Counted from the first letter of the stretch, positions 1 to 8,963 are shown. The stretch: 64,000 nt of DNA from Microcoleus vaginatus_C (GCA_040004035.1 JAMPLN010000002.1), one strand, 5' to 3'. The notes: generated by a model not told the origin, from the sequence alone. Numbers and translations are program-made.

Positions 1-145
1 ACCCATTTGTCGCTACGAGCGACCGATGATCGGTACGAGCGACCGATGATCGGTACGAGCGACTGATTGTCGGTACGAGCGACTGATTGTCGGTACGAGC
101 GACTGATTGTCGGCTCAATCGCCTGATTGTCGGTATGATCGAATC
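1..145. repeat. 20-bp tandem repeat array
   Basis: About six or seven head-to-tail copies of a 20-bp unit, with core CGGTACGAGCGACTGATTGT, fill the start of the window and may extend beyond it. The copies drift at a few positions (CCGATGAT or TGATTGT, TACGAGCG or TCAATCGC). There are no unique spacers, so this is not a CRISPR array. Each unit carries GAGCGAC/GATCG-like pieces similar to HIP1-type sequence. No reading frame is evident. Confidence 0.85.
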
Positions 146-250
146 AATGACGTGGCGATCGACCGTCCTCACTCTTTTAAGATACAAGGGGCGGGTTCAC
201 CAATAATAATTGCCCATAATCTACAATCTCATAAACCCGCCCCCGCTGGC
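146..250. repeat. Dispersed repeat, copy 1 (inverted partner at 36020-36155)
   Basis: This stretch holds CTCTTTTAAGATACAAGGGG, then GCGGGTTCACC, a variable middle, and CTCATAAACCCGCCCCCG. The same order appears on the opposite strand at about 36020-36155. GGGGCGGGTT and AACCCGCCCC can pair, so each copy can fold into a long hairpin. It looks like a non-coding dispersed element. It continues from the tandem array, and the partner copy also shares the adjoining CGCCTGATTG piece. Confidence 0.7.
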
Positions 251-264
251 TTTTCATTAACGAC

Positions 265-429
265 ATGATTGCCGATACACACAAAGAAATTAGAAAAGTT
301 ATCACAGTTTTTGTAAGTAAAAATCAATCAAATGCCCAACAGCTAGAAACAGAACTGACAGAAGCAAATTTTCCCATCCGCGTCCAATCTTCGCTAGTAG
401 TTGCCTATATTGCAATACGCTTGGCTTAA
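265..429 (+). CDS. Small hypothetical ORF (54 aa)
   Basis: An ATG-started frame of 54 codons ends in TAA at 427-429. The product begins MIADTHKEIRKVI and ends VVAYIAIRLA. The composition is protein-like (mixed charged and hydrophobic, no repeats), but I do not recognise a family and see no clear ribosome binding site. It lies between two repeat elements, so it could be a fragment of a larger lost gene. Confidence 0.3.
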   Translation: MIADTHKEIRKVITVFVSKNQSNAQQLETELTEANFPIRVQSSLVVAYIAIRLA

Positions 430-433
430 GCTC

Positions 434-515
434 TATCCCCCCTAACCTCCCTTAATAAAGGGGGGACAAGAACTTACTCTTGCGTCCCCCTTCTTAAGGG
501 TGATTTAGGGGGATA
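434..515. repeat. Inverted repeat of the CCCCCTAA...TTAGGGGG type
   Basis: The left arm (about 434-462) reads TATCCCCCCTAACCTCCC then TTAATAAAGGGGGG. The right arm (about 483-515) reads GTCCCCCTTCTTAAGGG then TGATTTAGGGGGATA. The arms pair imperfectly into a hairpin about 80 nt long. No gene is attached. It resembles the short palindromic elements spread through filamentous cyanobacterial genomes. Confidence 0.65.
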
Positions 516-609
516 TCCGAGGAATAATATCAACTCCGCTAGCTGAGGAATTGTAAAATCGAATCAACAGTCAATACTCAACTATCATTCAGTTTTTCGA
601 CCCCTCCTT

Positions 610-665
610 CAACAGTCAACAGTCAACAGTCAACAGTCAACAATAATTCCGGTGCAACCGGAATT
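610..665. repeat. (GTCAACA)n array plus short palindrome
   Basis: Five near-perfect GTCAACA heptamers (610-643) are followed by the palindrome AATTCCGGTGCAACCGGAATT (645-665). The same pair, array plus palindrome, recurs inverted at 29539-29610 and in degraded form near 46090-46130. The palindrome therefore belongs to the repeat and is not a local operator. Confidence 0.75.
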
Positions 666-806
666 GATATAAATAGTTTTAAATGAACCGTATTGGCCTA
701 TATTGAACTGGGCGGAAAATTTCACATTTTTTAGGGCGCAAAAATTGCCGGGAAAGGCACGCTACAGCAGTTAAAATAGCATTATCAGCGCAATTGGTTC
801 ACACCC

Positions 807-3800
807 ATGCCCATCTATCCCTTCAAGCGCCTAACCGCCAAATTTTTCAGCAAGCTTCCGCTGCGAACGGTTCTAATTGTTCCGTTTGTTTTGCAAACAG
901 TCAGCGCCGTCGGGCTAGTGAGCTTTATTTCTTTCAAAAGCGGTCAGGAAGCAGTCGAGGATGTAGCGCATCAGTTAATCGAACAAGTAGGAGAACGGAT
1001 TAGCGATCGCCTCACCGATAATAATGGGCCCTCGGCAATCAATACCTTTCTGGCTAGGCTGCAATTCTCGGCGTCAGGACAAACTTTTATTATGGATCGA
1101 TCGGGCAATCTGATTGCCACATCCACACTAGAAACACCCTTGGTGACGCCAACAAAAAAGCAACCGACGCCATTGCTAGCCACCAACAGCAAGGATGCGC
1201 GAACGCGAGATATTGCTCGACAACTCGCCAACCGCTTTGGCAACTTCCGCGCGTTGCAAACCACCCAGAAATTGACTCTGGCGAGCAAGGGCGATAGGCA
1301 ATTTGTCCGTGTCACTCCCTATCGAGATTTCCGTGGCTTAGATTGGTTGATTGTGGTGGTGGTGCCAGAGTCTGATTTCATGGCTCGCATTCAAGCAAAT
1401 ACGCGCAACACATTGTGGTTATTGATTGGTACAATGCCGCTGGCGATCGCGATCGGATTGTTGACTTCCCGTTGGGTGACAAAGCCAATTATGCGTTTGA
1501 ATACCGCCACCAAAAATGTGGCAAAAGGAAAATGGGATCGACCTTTAGAAATTAGACGCTGGGATGAAGTCGGAGATCTCGCCAATTCCTTCAATTTTAT
1601 GGCAGCGCAACTGCAACAGGCTTTTGCAGACCAAAAATCTTTAAATGAAGCTTTAGCGCAAAGAGAGAGCCAACTCAAGCAATTTCTCGAAGCCATACCT
1701 GCGGGAGTATCTATCCACAATGCCTCCGGTAAAGTCGTGTACTTGAACGAAACTGCCAAGCATTGGCTCGGCGTAGAAAATATTCCCGATGCGACTTTAG
1801 AAGAAGCAGTAGAAGTTTATCAAATCTACCGCCAAAACCAGCTTTATCCCACTGAAGAGCTGCCTGCATTCCGAGCACTGCGTGGCGAAACGGTATTCCT
1901 GGAAGATGTAGAACTTTATCGAGATGGGAAATTTATTCCTTTTGAGGTGCGCGCCACACCAATTTTTGATGAAGATGGAAACATTATTTATGCCATCAAT
2001 GCTTTTTATAACATCGCACAGCGCAAACATTCTGAAAAAATCTTAAGCGACTACAATCGCACTTTAGAAACCGAAGTTGCAGAACGTAGCTATGCCTTAG
2101 CTGGTGCTAACGAACTATTACAATCTGAAATTGCCGATCGCGAATTGCTCGAACAAAAACTTTACACTTCTACGGAGCAATTTGTGAAAATATTTGAGTC
2201 TATTACAGATATTGTATTGATTTTTGATGTGCAAGAAGAAACTATCCAAATTATACCTACAAAAGGGATTTTTCAATACAACTATCACACGAATCAGATC
2301 GACTCCATCATCGAACAGTTTTTTGATGAGGAAAGCGAGGAGATTTATTTCGCTCAAGTTATCGAGGCATTGGAAGCTCAACAAACTATTAGTTTTGATT
2401 ACAGTCTGCAGATTAATAACCAAGAAGTTTGGTTTGCTGCTAAAATTTCGCCGCTGTCGGATAGCTCTGCGGTTTGGGTAGCGCGCGACATTAGCGATCG
2501 CCAGGTGGCGGAAGCCCGACTGCTGGAAGCACAAAAAATTGCCCGTATTGGCAGTTGGGAACACGATATCGCCACAAAAAGAACGACTTGGAGTGAGGAA
2601 CTATATCGCATTTATGAGCTCGATCCTACTCAAAAACCGCTGCCAACCGAACAATTAATCGAACGTTTTCATCCAGAAGATCGATCGCGCTATCTGGAAA
2701 TGGTGCGCGAGCAAGCTATGTTAGGGCAAAGCTTTGAAATTGATCTGCGGCTGATCCGAAGAGATGGCTCGCTCAGTTACATTGAAGTTCGAGGAAAACC
2801 GGTTTATGATGAAAAAGGGCAGTTGATCCGTTTGTTCGGCACTGTTTTGGATATTAGCGATCGCAAACAAGCCGAGTCAGCTTTGCGAGAAAGCGCCCAG
2901 GGAGAACAAGCCATCGCCCGATCGATCGATCGCATCCGTCAGTCCTTAGATATTGACACAATATTCAAAACCACAACCTCTGAACTGCGACAAACCCTAA
3001 AATGCGATCGTGTCGGTATCTATCGCTTTAATCCTGATTGGAGTGGGGAATTTGTTGCCGAATCAATGGCTGCTGGCTGGATATCTCTGATGCAACCTGA
3101 CGATTTTAATGTGCCAAACACTCTCGTCGAAGACTCTCGCTGTACCGTGAAAACTATGCAAGCCGGCGGTACACCAGTGCTGGATACCTATCTACAAAAA
3201 AATCAAGGCGGTATGTACGCTAGAGGCGTTCCTTACCGCATAATTGAAGACATATACAGCGCTGGGTTGAGTCCTTGTTACCTAGAACTGTTAAAACAAT
3301 TCCAAGCTAGAGCCTACGTTATTTTCCCCATATTTTGTGGCAGTCAACTTTGGGGTTTGCTCGCCAGCTATCAAAATTCTGGACCCCGCACTTGGCGCGA
3401 AGCTGAAATCAATATTGGGCTGCAAATTAGCACTCAACTGGGAGTCGCCTTACAACAAGCTCAATTGCTCGAAGCGACTCAACAGCAAGCAGTACAGCTT
3501 CAACAAGCCGCCTGGGCCGCAGAAGCTGCTAACCTTGCCAAAAGCACTTTCCTGGCGAATATGAGCCACGAACTTCGCACCCCGCTAAACGCAATTCTGG
3601 GATTCTCCCAATTGATGCAGCGCTCTACCAACCTCACTCGCGAACAACAGGAAAATATCCGCATTATCAACCGCAGCGGAGAACACTTGCTAGCTCTAAT
3701 CAATCAAATATTAGATTTAGCGAAAATAGAGGCGGGACGCATGACAATCAACCCAACCGACTTTCAATTAAGGAGCCTGTTGAACGATTTGGAAGAGATG

Positions 3801-4934
3801 TTTCAACTTCAGGCAAGGGAGCAACAATTGCAGTTAATATTTGAGTGCTCTAGCGAAGTTCCCGAATACGTGCAAACAGATCAACTTAAGTTGCGCCAAG
3901 TTTTAATCAATCTCCTCTCTAACGCCATTAAGTTTACGAAAGAAGGAGAAATTAGGGTAAGAGTAAGTGCGGTTAAGGAGGGTGAAGATCAGCAATTACT
4001 AATCAGTAATTACCAATTACATTTTGAAATAGAAGACACTGGCTCCGGCATAGCTGCTGATGAGTTAGATAAACTTTTTCAAGCCTTTGTGCAAACCAAA
4101 ACAGGAACAAAATCTCAGCAAGGAACAGGCTTGGGACTGGCTATCAGCCAACAGTTTATCAAGCTGATGGGCGGCGTGATTACTGTACGCAGTGAAGTAG
4201 GACGCGGCACCACCTTCGCGTTTGATCTCCCCGTCAGCGCCGTTGATGCCCCGGCGACTCAACCCGTACAGCCACTGCGTCGGGTGATAGCGCTGGAACG
4301 CAACCAGCCACGCTATCGTATTTTGATTGTGGACGATCGCTCGGACAACCGCCAACTGCTGATCAAACTCCTCGCTGCCTTTAACTTTGAACTCCAAGAA
4401 GCCACCAACGGCATGGAAGCTATTGAAATGTGGTCGAGTTTTGAGCCACACTTAATTTTTATGGATATGTGGATGCCCGTGATGGATGGACATGAAGCGA
4501 CCAAACGCATTAAAGCCACCGTTAAAGGTCAAGCTACGGCAATTATTGCCGTGAGTGCCAGTAACGCCGAGGAAGCGCCAACCGTTACTGTATCAGATGA
4601 TTGCGATGACTTTATCCACAAACCCTTTCGAGATACAGAAATTTTTGCCACCCTGCACAAACATCTGGGAGTGCGTTACATTTACGGTGAACCGGAGAGT
4701 GTTCCCGAGTCAACTCAAATTGAGGCTCCGACTCCAGAGAGTCTGGCAGCTTTACCCGCAGATTGGCTGGCAGCTTTAGAGAAAGCCACAATTGAGTGCG
4801 ATTTAGAGTTAATTCTGATCCACATTGAGCAAATTCGCGATCGCAATGACGCTTTAGCAAGCGCTCTAGCCGCCTTGGCTAACGAGTTTCAGTTCAATCA
4901 AATACTAGCTCTCATCCATCCCGAACCAAAATAA
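807..4934 (+). CDS. Membrane hybrid histidine kinase with HAMP, PAS, cyanobacteriochrome-like GAF and receiver
   Basis: A 1375-residue sensor kinase. Two membrane segments (about 20-42 and 202-221) flank an extracytoplasmic region of about 155 residues that may be Cache-like. HAMP (222-275) follows, then a PAS (290-405), a less clear PAS-like stretch (460-560), a PAS_3-type domain (572-686), and a GAF (705-888). The kinase core follows, with phospho-acceptor His921 in MSHELRTPLNAI, an ATPase domain with a GTGLGLAIS G2 box (about 1030-1150), and a receiver with Asp1220 in FMDMWMPVMDG. About 80 C-terminal residues follow the receiver. The GAF has the bilin-pocket pattern of cyanobacteriochromes: RVGIYRFNPDWSGEFVAES, Asp793 in LDTYLQ, and Cys824 followed by Tyr where His is usual. 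An overlapping frame at 794 is a shadow. The next gene is a REC-kinase 105 nt downstream, a likely phosphorelay partner. The kinase call is firm; light sensing is inferred. Confidence 0.93.
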   Translation: MPIYPFKRLTAKFFSKLPLRTVLIVPFVLQTVSAVGLVSFISFKSGQEAVEDVAHQLIEQVGERISDRLTDNNGPSAINTFLARLQFSASGQTFIMDRSGNLIATSTLETPLVTPTKKQPTPLLATNSKDARTRDIARQLANRFGNFRALQTTQKLTLASKGDRQFVRVTPYRDFRGLDWLIVVVVPESDFMARIQANTRNTLWLLIGTMPLAIAIGLLTSRWVTKPIMRLNTATKNVAKGKWDRPLEIRRWDEVGDLANSFNFMAAQLQQAFADQKSLNEALAQRESQLKQFLEAIPAGVSIHNASGKVVYLNETAKHWLGVENIPDATLEEAVEVYQIYRQNQLYPTEELPAFRALRGETVFLEDVELYRDGKFIPFEVRATPIFDEDGNIIYAINAFYNIAQRKHSEKILSDYNRTLETEVAERSYALAGANELLQSEIADRELLEQKLYTSTEQFVKIFESITDIVLIFDVQEETIQIIPTKGIFQYNYHTNQIDSIIEQFFDEESEEIYFAQVIEALEAQQTISFDYSLQINNQEVWFAAKISPLSDSSAVWVARDISDRQVAEARLLEAQKIARIGSWEHDIATKRTTWSEELYRIYELDPTQKPLPTEQLIERFHPEDRSRYLEMVREQAMLGQSFEIDLRLIRRDGSLSYIEVRGKPVYDEKGQLIRLFGTVLDISDRKQAESALRESAQGEQAIARSIDRIRQSLDIDTIFKTTTSELRQTLKCDRVGIYRFNPDWSGEFVAESMAAGWISLMQPDDFNVPNTLVEDSRCTVKTMQAGGTPVLDTYLQKNQGGMYARGVPYRIIEDIYSAGLSPCYLELLKQFQARAYVIFPIFCGSQLWGLLASYQNSGPRTWREAEINIGLQISTQLGVALQQAQLLEATQQQAVQLQQAAWAAEAANLAKSTFLANMSHELRTPLNAILGFSQLMQRSTNLTREQQENIRIINRSGEHLLALINQILDLAKIEAGRMTINPTDFQLRSLLNDLEEMFQLQAREQQLQLIFECSSEVPEYVQTDQLKLRQVLINLLSNAIKFTKEGEIRVRVSAVKEGEDQQLLISNYQLHFEIEDTGSGIAADELDKLFQAFVQTKTGTKSQQGTGLGLAISQQFIKLMGGVITVRSEVGRGTTFAFDLPVSAVDAPATQPVQPLRRVIALERNQPRYRILIVDDRSDNRQLLIKLLAAFNFELQEATNGMEAIEMWSSFEPHLIFMDMWMPVMDGHEATKRIKATVKGQATAIIAVSASNAEEAPTVTVSDDCDDFIHKPFRDTEIFATLHKHLGVRYIYGEPESVPESTQIEAPTPESLAALPADWLAALEKATIECDLELILIHIEQIRDRNDALASALAALANEFQFNQILALIHPEPK

Positions 4935-4946
4935 TCAGGATATGAG

Positions 4947-5015
4947 ATAGGTTTGTAGTGAGTACGATCGTCCTCATAAAACCCCATCGGGCGATCGTAC
5001 TCACTACAAACCTAT
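4947..5015. repeat. Perfect 24-bp inverted repeat between two kinase genes
   Basis: The left arm, 4947-4970, is ATAGGTTTGTAGTGAGTACG plus ATCG. It is exactly complementary to 4992-5015, with a 21-nt loop. It starts 13 nt after the upstream kinase stop and ends 24 nt before the next ATG, and no T-run follows. It could attenuate readthrough, stabilise a transcript end, or be a mobile palindrome. GTACGATCG motifs resemble those in the repeats at 1-145 and 36110-36150. Confidence 0.8.
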
Positions 5016-5039
5016 AAAGGTTATTTTACAGCACTAGAT

Positions 5040-6362
5040 ATGAATTACGAATCAACTCCCGTCATAAAAGGGAATATTTTAATTGTTGATGATATTCCGG
5101 CTAATTTGCAACTTTTAGCTCAAATACTCTCGCAGCAAGGGTACAAAACACGCACCGCACCCGACGGCAAACTAGCGCTGCGGTCGATCGAGTTAACTCC
5201 TCCTGACTTGATTTTGCTCGACATCATGATGCCCGGTATGGACGGCTACAAAGTCTGCCAAGCATTGAAAGCTTCTCCCACAACCAAGGACATTCCAGTT
5301 ATTTTTATCAGTGCTTTAAATGAAGTGTTTGATAAAGTCAAAGCCTTTGAAGTTGGTGGTATAGATTATATCACAAAACCGTTTCACGAACTAGAAGTTT
5401 TGGCCCGCGTTTCAAATCAACTCGTGCAGCGCCAGTTGTTCCGGCAAACACAATCCTATGCCAAGGAACTCGAACAAACCGTCACTGAACTAAAGAAAAC
5501 TCAAGCTCAGTTAGTACAGAAGGAAAAAATGGCTTCTTTAGGTCAGCTAGCGGCAGGAATTGCTCACGAAATCAACAATCCCGTCAGCTTTATCTACGGC
5601 AATATTGCTCTAGCAGCCGACTATGCGCGAGATTTGCTTCGCCTCGTTGAATTGTACCGACATTACTACCCCCACCCCGTTGCAGAAATTATCGGCGAAT
5701 TGGATGAGATTCAACCCGAATTCATCGCAGAGGATTATCCAAAACTGCTGAATTCGATGACAGAGGGTGCTTCTCGCATTAGCGAAATTGTGATGTCTTT
5801 GCGGAAATTCTCCCACCTTGGCGAACAAAAGTACAAGCGAGTCGATATTAATGAAGGCATTGACAATACTTTAGTTATTTTGCAACACCGACTGAAGGGA
5901 GCACACAAAGCTGGTGAGATTGAGGTCATTAAACACTACAGCCAACTGCCCAGAGTCCCCTGTTACGCCAGTGAGTTAAATCAAGTATTCATGAACCTGC
6001 TAACTAATGCTATTGATGCCCTGGAAAATCAATCGTCTCCCCGCAAAATTACCATCAGCACTTCAGTAGGTTTTGAGTCAGAAGCTGCGCTGCACAATCA
6101 CGATTCAATATTAGCCACTCAAAACACTCAATCCGTTGTGATTAACATTGCCGATAACGGTTGTGGGATGAGTGAGGAAGTGCGCCACCAGATATTTGAC
6201 CCATTTTTTACTACGAAGCCTGTAGGCCGCGGTACTGGATTAGGGTTGGCAATCAGTCACGATATTGTAGTGGAAAAACATCGAGGTCAAATCAGTTGTA
6301 TTTCTGCTCCGGGCCGAGGAACCGAGTTAATTTTGCAGATTCCGATATCTGTTAAATTTTAA
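5040..6362 (+). CDS. Response regulator-histidine kinase (REC-HisKA-HATPase)
   Basis: A 440-residue soluble protein. It has an N-terminal receiver (about 12-130, phospho-acceptor Asp61 in LILLDIMMPGMDG, Lys in ITKPFHE), a coiled linker (140-165), and a kinase with His176 in GIAHEINNP. The ATPase domain has NAIDAL, DNGCGMS and GTGLGLAIS boxes. There is no membrane segment and no second receiver. In this arrangement the receiver is expected to gate the kinase, so the protein can take phosphoryl groups or signals from an upstream hybrid kinase. The gene at 807-4934 is the obvious candidate. The large insert between the His box and the N box (about residues 190-270) is typical of this cyanobacterial kinase type and recurs in the kinase at 14917-16827. 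Confidence 0.92.
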   Translation: MNYESTPVIKGNILIVDDIPANLQLLAQILSQQGYKTRTAPDGKLALRSIELTPPDLILLDIMMPGMDGYKVCQALKASPTTKDIPVIFISALNEVFDKVKAFEVGGIDYITKPFHELEVLARVSNQLVQRQLFRQTQSYAKELEQTVTELKKTQAQLVQKEKMASLGQLAAGIAHEINNPVSFIYGNIALAADYARDLLRLVELYRHYYPHPVAEIIGELDEIQPEFIAEDYPKLLNSMTEGASRISEIVMSLRKFSHLGEQKYKRVDINEGIDNTLVILQHRLKGAHKAGEIEVIKHYSQLPRVPCYASELNQVFMNLLTNAIDALENQSSPRKITISTSVGFESEAALHNHDSILATQNTQSVVINIADNGCGMSEEVRHQIFDPFFTTKPVGRGTGLGLAISHDIVVEKHRGQISCISAPGRGTELILQIPISVKF

Positions 6363-6462
6363 TAAATTTCAACATTTGAAAATTTAAGTGACCCAGAGGA
6401 TATATCAGATAGATTGTACGCGAGCATCTGTTTAAGGTAAAACCGATAGTCTGTCAGTCCGT

Positions 6463-6544
6463 CAGGGGTTGAAACCCCTGCCTCAAAGCGAAAGTCCTCT
6501 TTTAGAGGACTGAATAATTTATTAGTCCTCTTTTAGAGGACTTT
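6463..6544 (+). terminator. Hairpin cluster downstream of the REC-kinase
   Basis: CAGGGGTTGAAACCCCTG (6463-6480) is followed by two copies of the palindrome AGTCCTCTTTTAGAGGACT (6493-6511 and 6524-6542). Together the two copies form a larger symmetric structure ending in TTTTGCTAT. It probably acts as a transcription terminator or barrier after the gene ending at 6362. The rest of the 6363-6684 gap shows no gene. Confidence 0.6.
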
Positions 6545-6684
6545 TGCTATAAGCCCCGTGGAATTCATTCCCTGGCGGAGTGCCGGGTGAGCGGGAGGAC
6601 TGTTTCATTTTATTGCCAGAGGATTTGATAGGAATCCTCATTACAAACAGGGGCTGATTGTGGGAAATTGACCATAGAACGTAT

Positions 6685-7224
6685 TTACTTTAAATCCAGC
6701 AATCCGCTAGTTTTCAGCTTGGGATTAAACCGGATTTCTTCAGTTACGCCGCGAGCTTTCAACAGCGATAAAATTTCATTTTCCACGCGCCGCGCGACAT
6801 TTTTCAACAATTTATCTTTGGCAATTTCATCGGCGAAGATACCTTCATAATTTGCCGTTTCTTGGGCAGTCATCACAGTTTTGGTGTCGATGGGATCGTT
6901 CCACTTGGCAGCATCGGCACCGTTACCCTGGGGTTGGGAACCGTTTTCGGCAATCCAACTTTCTCTAATACTTTCTAGAATAGTGCGGCTGGGCTTGTCA
7001 ATAGTTTGGACTTTCAGCCAGTAGCAATATTGGGTTTGGCGTACCAAATGCTGTTTAAGGCTGAGGTAAATGTCGCGAGAATAGCCGACAAATTGGAGAA
7101 CTTTGTCGTTGTCAAAAATCGCGTAAACGCCAATTTTTCCCTGGACAAAATCGGGCAATTTTCCCTCGGAGTCTATGTAGGGAATGAATTCTAAGCTGGC
7201 GAGAGATTGAATGTCTTCTGTCAT
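6685..7224 (-). CDS. GIY-YIG nuclease family protein
   Basis: A 179-residue protein with a GIY-YIG-like core near residues 31-55 (GVYAIFDNDKVLQFVGYSRD), where the GIY and YIG elements appear as GVYAIFD and FVGYS. Next comes an Arg/His region (QHLVRQTQYCYWLKVQ) and a conserved WIAENGSQPQGN block. This form is shared by cyanobacteria and chloroplasts. The second element is changed (FVG for YIG), so catalytic activity is uncertain. It ends with a 50-residue C-terminal tail. It stands alone in the minus direction, next to a small hypothetical gene also on the minus strand. Confidence 0.75.
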   Translation of the reverse strand: MTEDIQSLASLEFIPYIDSEGKLPDFVQGKIGVYAIFDNDKVLQFVGYSRDIYLSLKQHLVRQTQYCYWLKVQTIDKPSRTILESIRESWIAENGSQPQGNGADAAKWNDPIDTKTVMTAQETANYEGIFADEIAKDKLLKNVARRVENEILSLLKARGVTEEIRFNPKLKTSGLLDLK

Positions 7225-7226
7225 CC

Positions 7227-7258
7227 GATTTTAGATTTTAGATTTTAGATTTTAGATT
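7227..7258. repeat. (TTTTAGA)n heptamer array
   Basis: Four and a half copies of the heptamer TTTTAGA sit immediately upstream of the GIY-YIG gene start. Such short tandemly repeated heptamers are known from filamentous cyanobacteria. The same motif recurs in this window at about 7726, 7816, 10962, 13069, 13235, 14604, 14784, 30108, 45612, 59580 and 60553, always outside genes. Confidence 0.85.
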
Positions 7259-7283
7259 AAACCACAAATTAACCAGCCTTGAC

Positions 7284-7610
7284 CTAATTCTTGAAAACGC
7301 GATAAATTGCACAGAGGCGGCTGGGTTTAAATATTTTGGCTTGGAACATGAAATTAGGCGGGACGTTGACGATCGCAAAATCGCTCGATTGATGATACTT
7401 TTCAAATTCCGCAGGCATTCCCTTCGGCGTCTCGCTGCTGTAAGGGACTGGCTGAAAAAGTAACTCGGCAAACTCAATGCGGGAGCATTGCAATTGTAGC
7501 GCTACTTGTTTGACAAAGCTTTCACCGGTTAACAAACCGAACAGTGCAGTTTTAGCATCTGGTTCGAGGACAAAACTGCTATCGTAGCTTTCAATAATCT
7601 TAAGACCCAT
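7284..7610 (-). CDS. Conserved hypothetical protein (108 aa)
   Basis: The start is set at the ATG at 7610 (MGLKIIESYDSS), which has an AGGAG about 10 nt upstream. The open frame continues 37 codons further 5', but that stretch is low in protein character. The product is a compact alpha/beta-like polypeptide with no signal peptide or membrane segment: FVLEPDAKTALFGLLTG, a central helix-rich part, and FAIVNVPPNFMFQAKIF near the end. I do not recognise a family. It sits between repeat arrays and lies in the same direction as the GIY-YIG gene. Confidence 0.6.
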   Translation of the reverse strand: MGLKIIESYDSSFVLEPDAKTALFGLLTGESFVKQVALQLQCSRIEFAELLFQPVPYSSETPKGMPAEFEKYHQSSDFAIVNVPPNFMFQAKIFKPSRLCAIYRVFKN

Positions 7611-7725
7611 TTTCTGTATACTCCTGACAGACGGCGGTGAATGGTTATTGGTTAACTGTTGAGCGATCGACTTAATCCTGAATTTTACCTGAGATTGAGC
7701 GTTTTGAAGGCAGGAGGTCAATCCA

Positions 7726-7965
7726 TTTTAGATTTTAGATTAAAGATTAAAGAATTGAAGCATTGACCCCACGGACGAATCCGGGGGCTTGTATCCTGGA
7801 TGCTTTCGGTCAATCGATTTTAGATTTTAGATTTTAGATTTTAGATTTTAGATTTGAAGCATTGACCCTACGGATAAATTCTGGGGGCAAGTTTCATCGG
7901 ATACAGGTTTTTTATTTCTGGACGGATGAATCCGGCGGCTTGTATCCTGGATGCTTTCGGTCAAT
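7726..7965. repeat. Heptamer arrays with two MITE-like repeat copies
   Basis: Arrays of TTTTAGA (7726-7742, 7816-7854) flank two copies of a short element that begins ATTGACCC and ends TTCGGTCAAT, giving a 7-bp terminal inverted repeat. The copies are 7762-7814 (internally shortened) and 7861-7965. The element contains GGATAAATTC-GGGGGCAAG, then TTTCATCGGATACAGG, and GAATCCG-GGGGCTTGTATCC. A longer third copy is at 14646-14768 and a fragment at about 13099-13131. No coding frame is seen in the 7611-8068 gap. Confidence 0.75.
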
Positions 7966-8068
7966 GAAAATACCACAATCAGGAAATTTTGACAAATAGG
8001 CCTGATTTATTTGCCGATCGCTTTTATCATGTCCGTATCGCCATCTATCCGACTACGACTAAAAGGCT

Positions 8069-8869
8069 ATGCAGAAGATTGAAAAAGCATCATTCCCACC
8101 TTTGAGAAGTGCCCCGAACCAGCCGGACTGGCTAGAATTGGCAGAATACGCCTCTGTTGGTGGTTCAGCGATTGGCACGATTGCTGCTGTATTGTCGGGC
8201 CAAATTCTCTACGCTGCCGCCCCCTTAACTGCAGCACTCTCGCTAAATCTCGCCAATCGCCAGCGTTTCGAGCAACAAATGCAACAAAAGGCAAATTCTG
8301 CGATTACGGACGTACAGGCCGCAGTAGAACGTCGCTCGCAGCAAGTTCAGATACTACCTGGAGAGCCGGCGGAACTCTACACCGCCGTCTCCGACTTGCA
8401 GCAGAAACTCCTCGGCTTGGAATCCGGCGTCATCGCCGAGGTACAAGCTGCCGTAGCCTCCCTAGAACGCCAAGCCCAGGCGCTGCCGGCAGATTCTCAG
8501 GATTTCAACACGCAACTGTCGGATTTGCAGCAGAAAGTCCGCATTTTGGAAAATAGCGCCCTGAGAGAGCATGATTGGGAAAATGTTAACGTCCGATTTT
8601 TATTGATGGGCGAAAAGTTAACTGAAGTTAAAACTATTACGGCTCAGTTACAGGAGCGATCGAACGAAGTAGACTTGGATCAAATCCAAGGTTCTCTGAA
8701 GCAATTACAGGATTTGCTCGATCGACCCACAATAGACACAGGGATGTTGCAAACCGAGATTCAGCATTTGCAGCAGCAAGTTTCCGAGTTGCAGAGGCAA
8801 AATCAAGAAATTGTCAAGCCTTACTTGCAGCGTCTGACTCGCGCCGTGAAGAAACTATCAGCAAATTAG
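8069..8869 (+). CDS. Coiled-coil protein with short hydrophobic hairpin
   Basis: A 266-residue protein with an AAGG ribosome-binding-like site before ATG 8069. Residues 30-70 are hydrophobic (YASVGGSAIGTIAAVLSGQ, then LYAAAPLTAALSLNLANRQ), probably one or two membrane-associated helices. The rest is mostly long heptad coiled coil with many Gln/Leu (residues 72-110, 120-175, 185-260). Similar cyanobacterial proteins are annotated as hypothetical. A role as a membrane-anchored scaffold or tether is only a guess. It stands alone between a repeat cluster and a convergent permease gene. Confidence 0.7.
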   Translation: MQKIEKASFPPLRSAPNQPDWLELAEYASVGGSAIGTIAAVLSGQILYAAAPLTAALSLNLANRQRFEQQMQQKANSAITDVQAAVERRSQQVQILPGEPAELYTAVSDLQQKLLGLESGVIAEVQAAVASLERQAQALPADSQDFNTQLSDLQQKVRILENSALREHDWENVNVRFLLMGEKLTEVKTITAQLQERSNEVDLDQIQGSLKQLQDLLDRPTIDTGMLQTEIQHLQQQVSELQRQNQEIVKPYLQRLTRAVKKLSAN

Positions 8870-8963
8870 TCTTACTTATTCGTTTTTCGTAGGGTGCTGC
8901 GCGGGCACCTTCCGGGATTTTTTCGTAGGGGGCTCTTCTGCCGCGCACCTTACCCCTTACCAA

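Noticed and set aside
1..145. Possible CRISPR array
   Set aside because: Units are contiguous 20-mers with no unique spacers, and no cas genes are in the window.
794..1003. 69-residue frame overlapping the first kinase start
   Set aside because: It lies out of frame inside the kinase gene and has no protein-like pattern.
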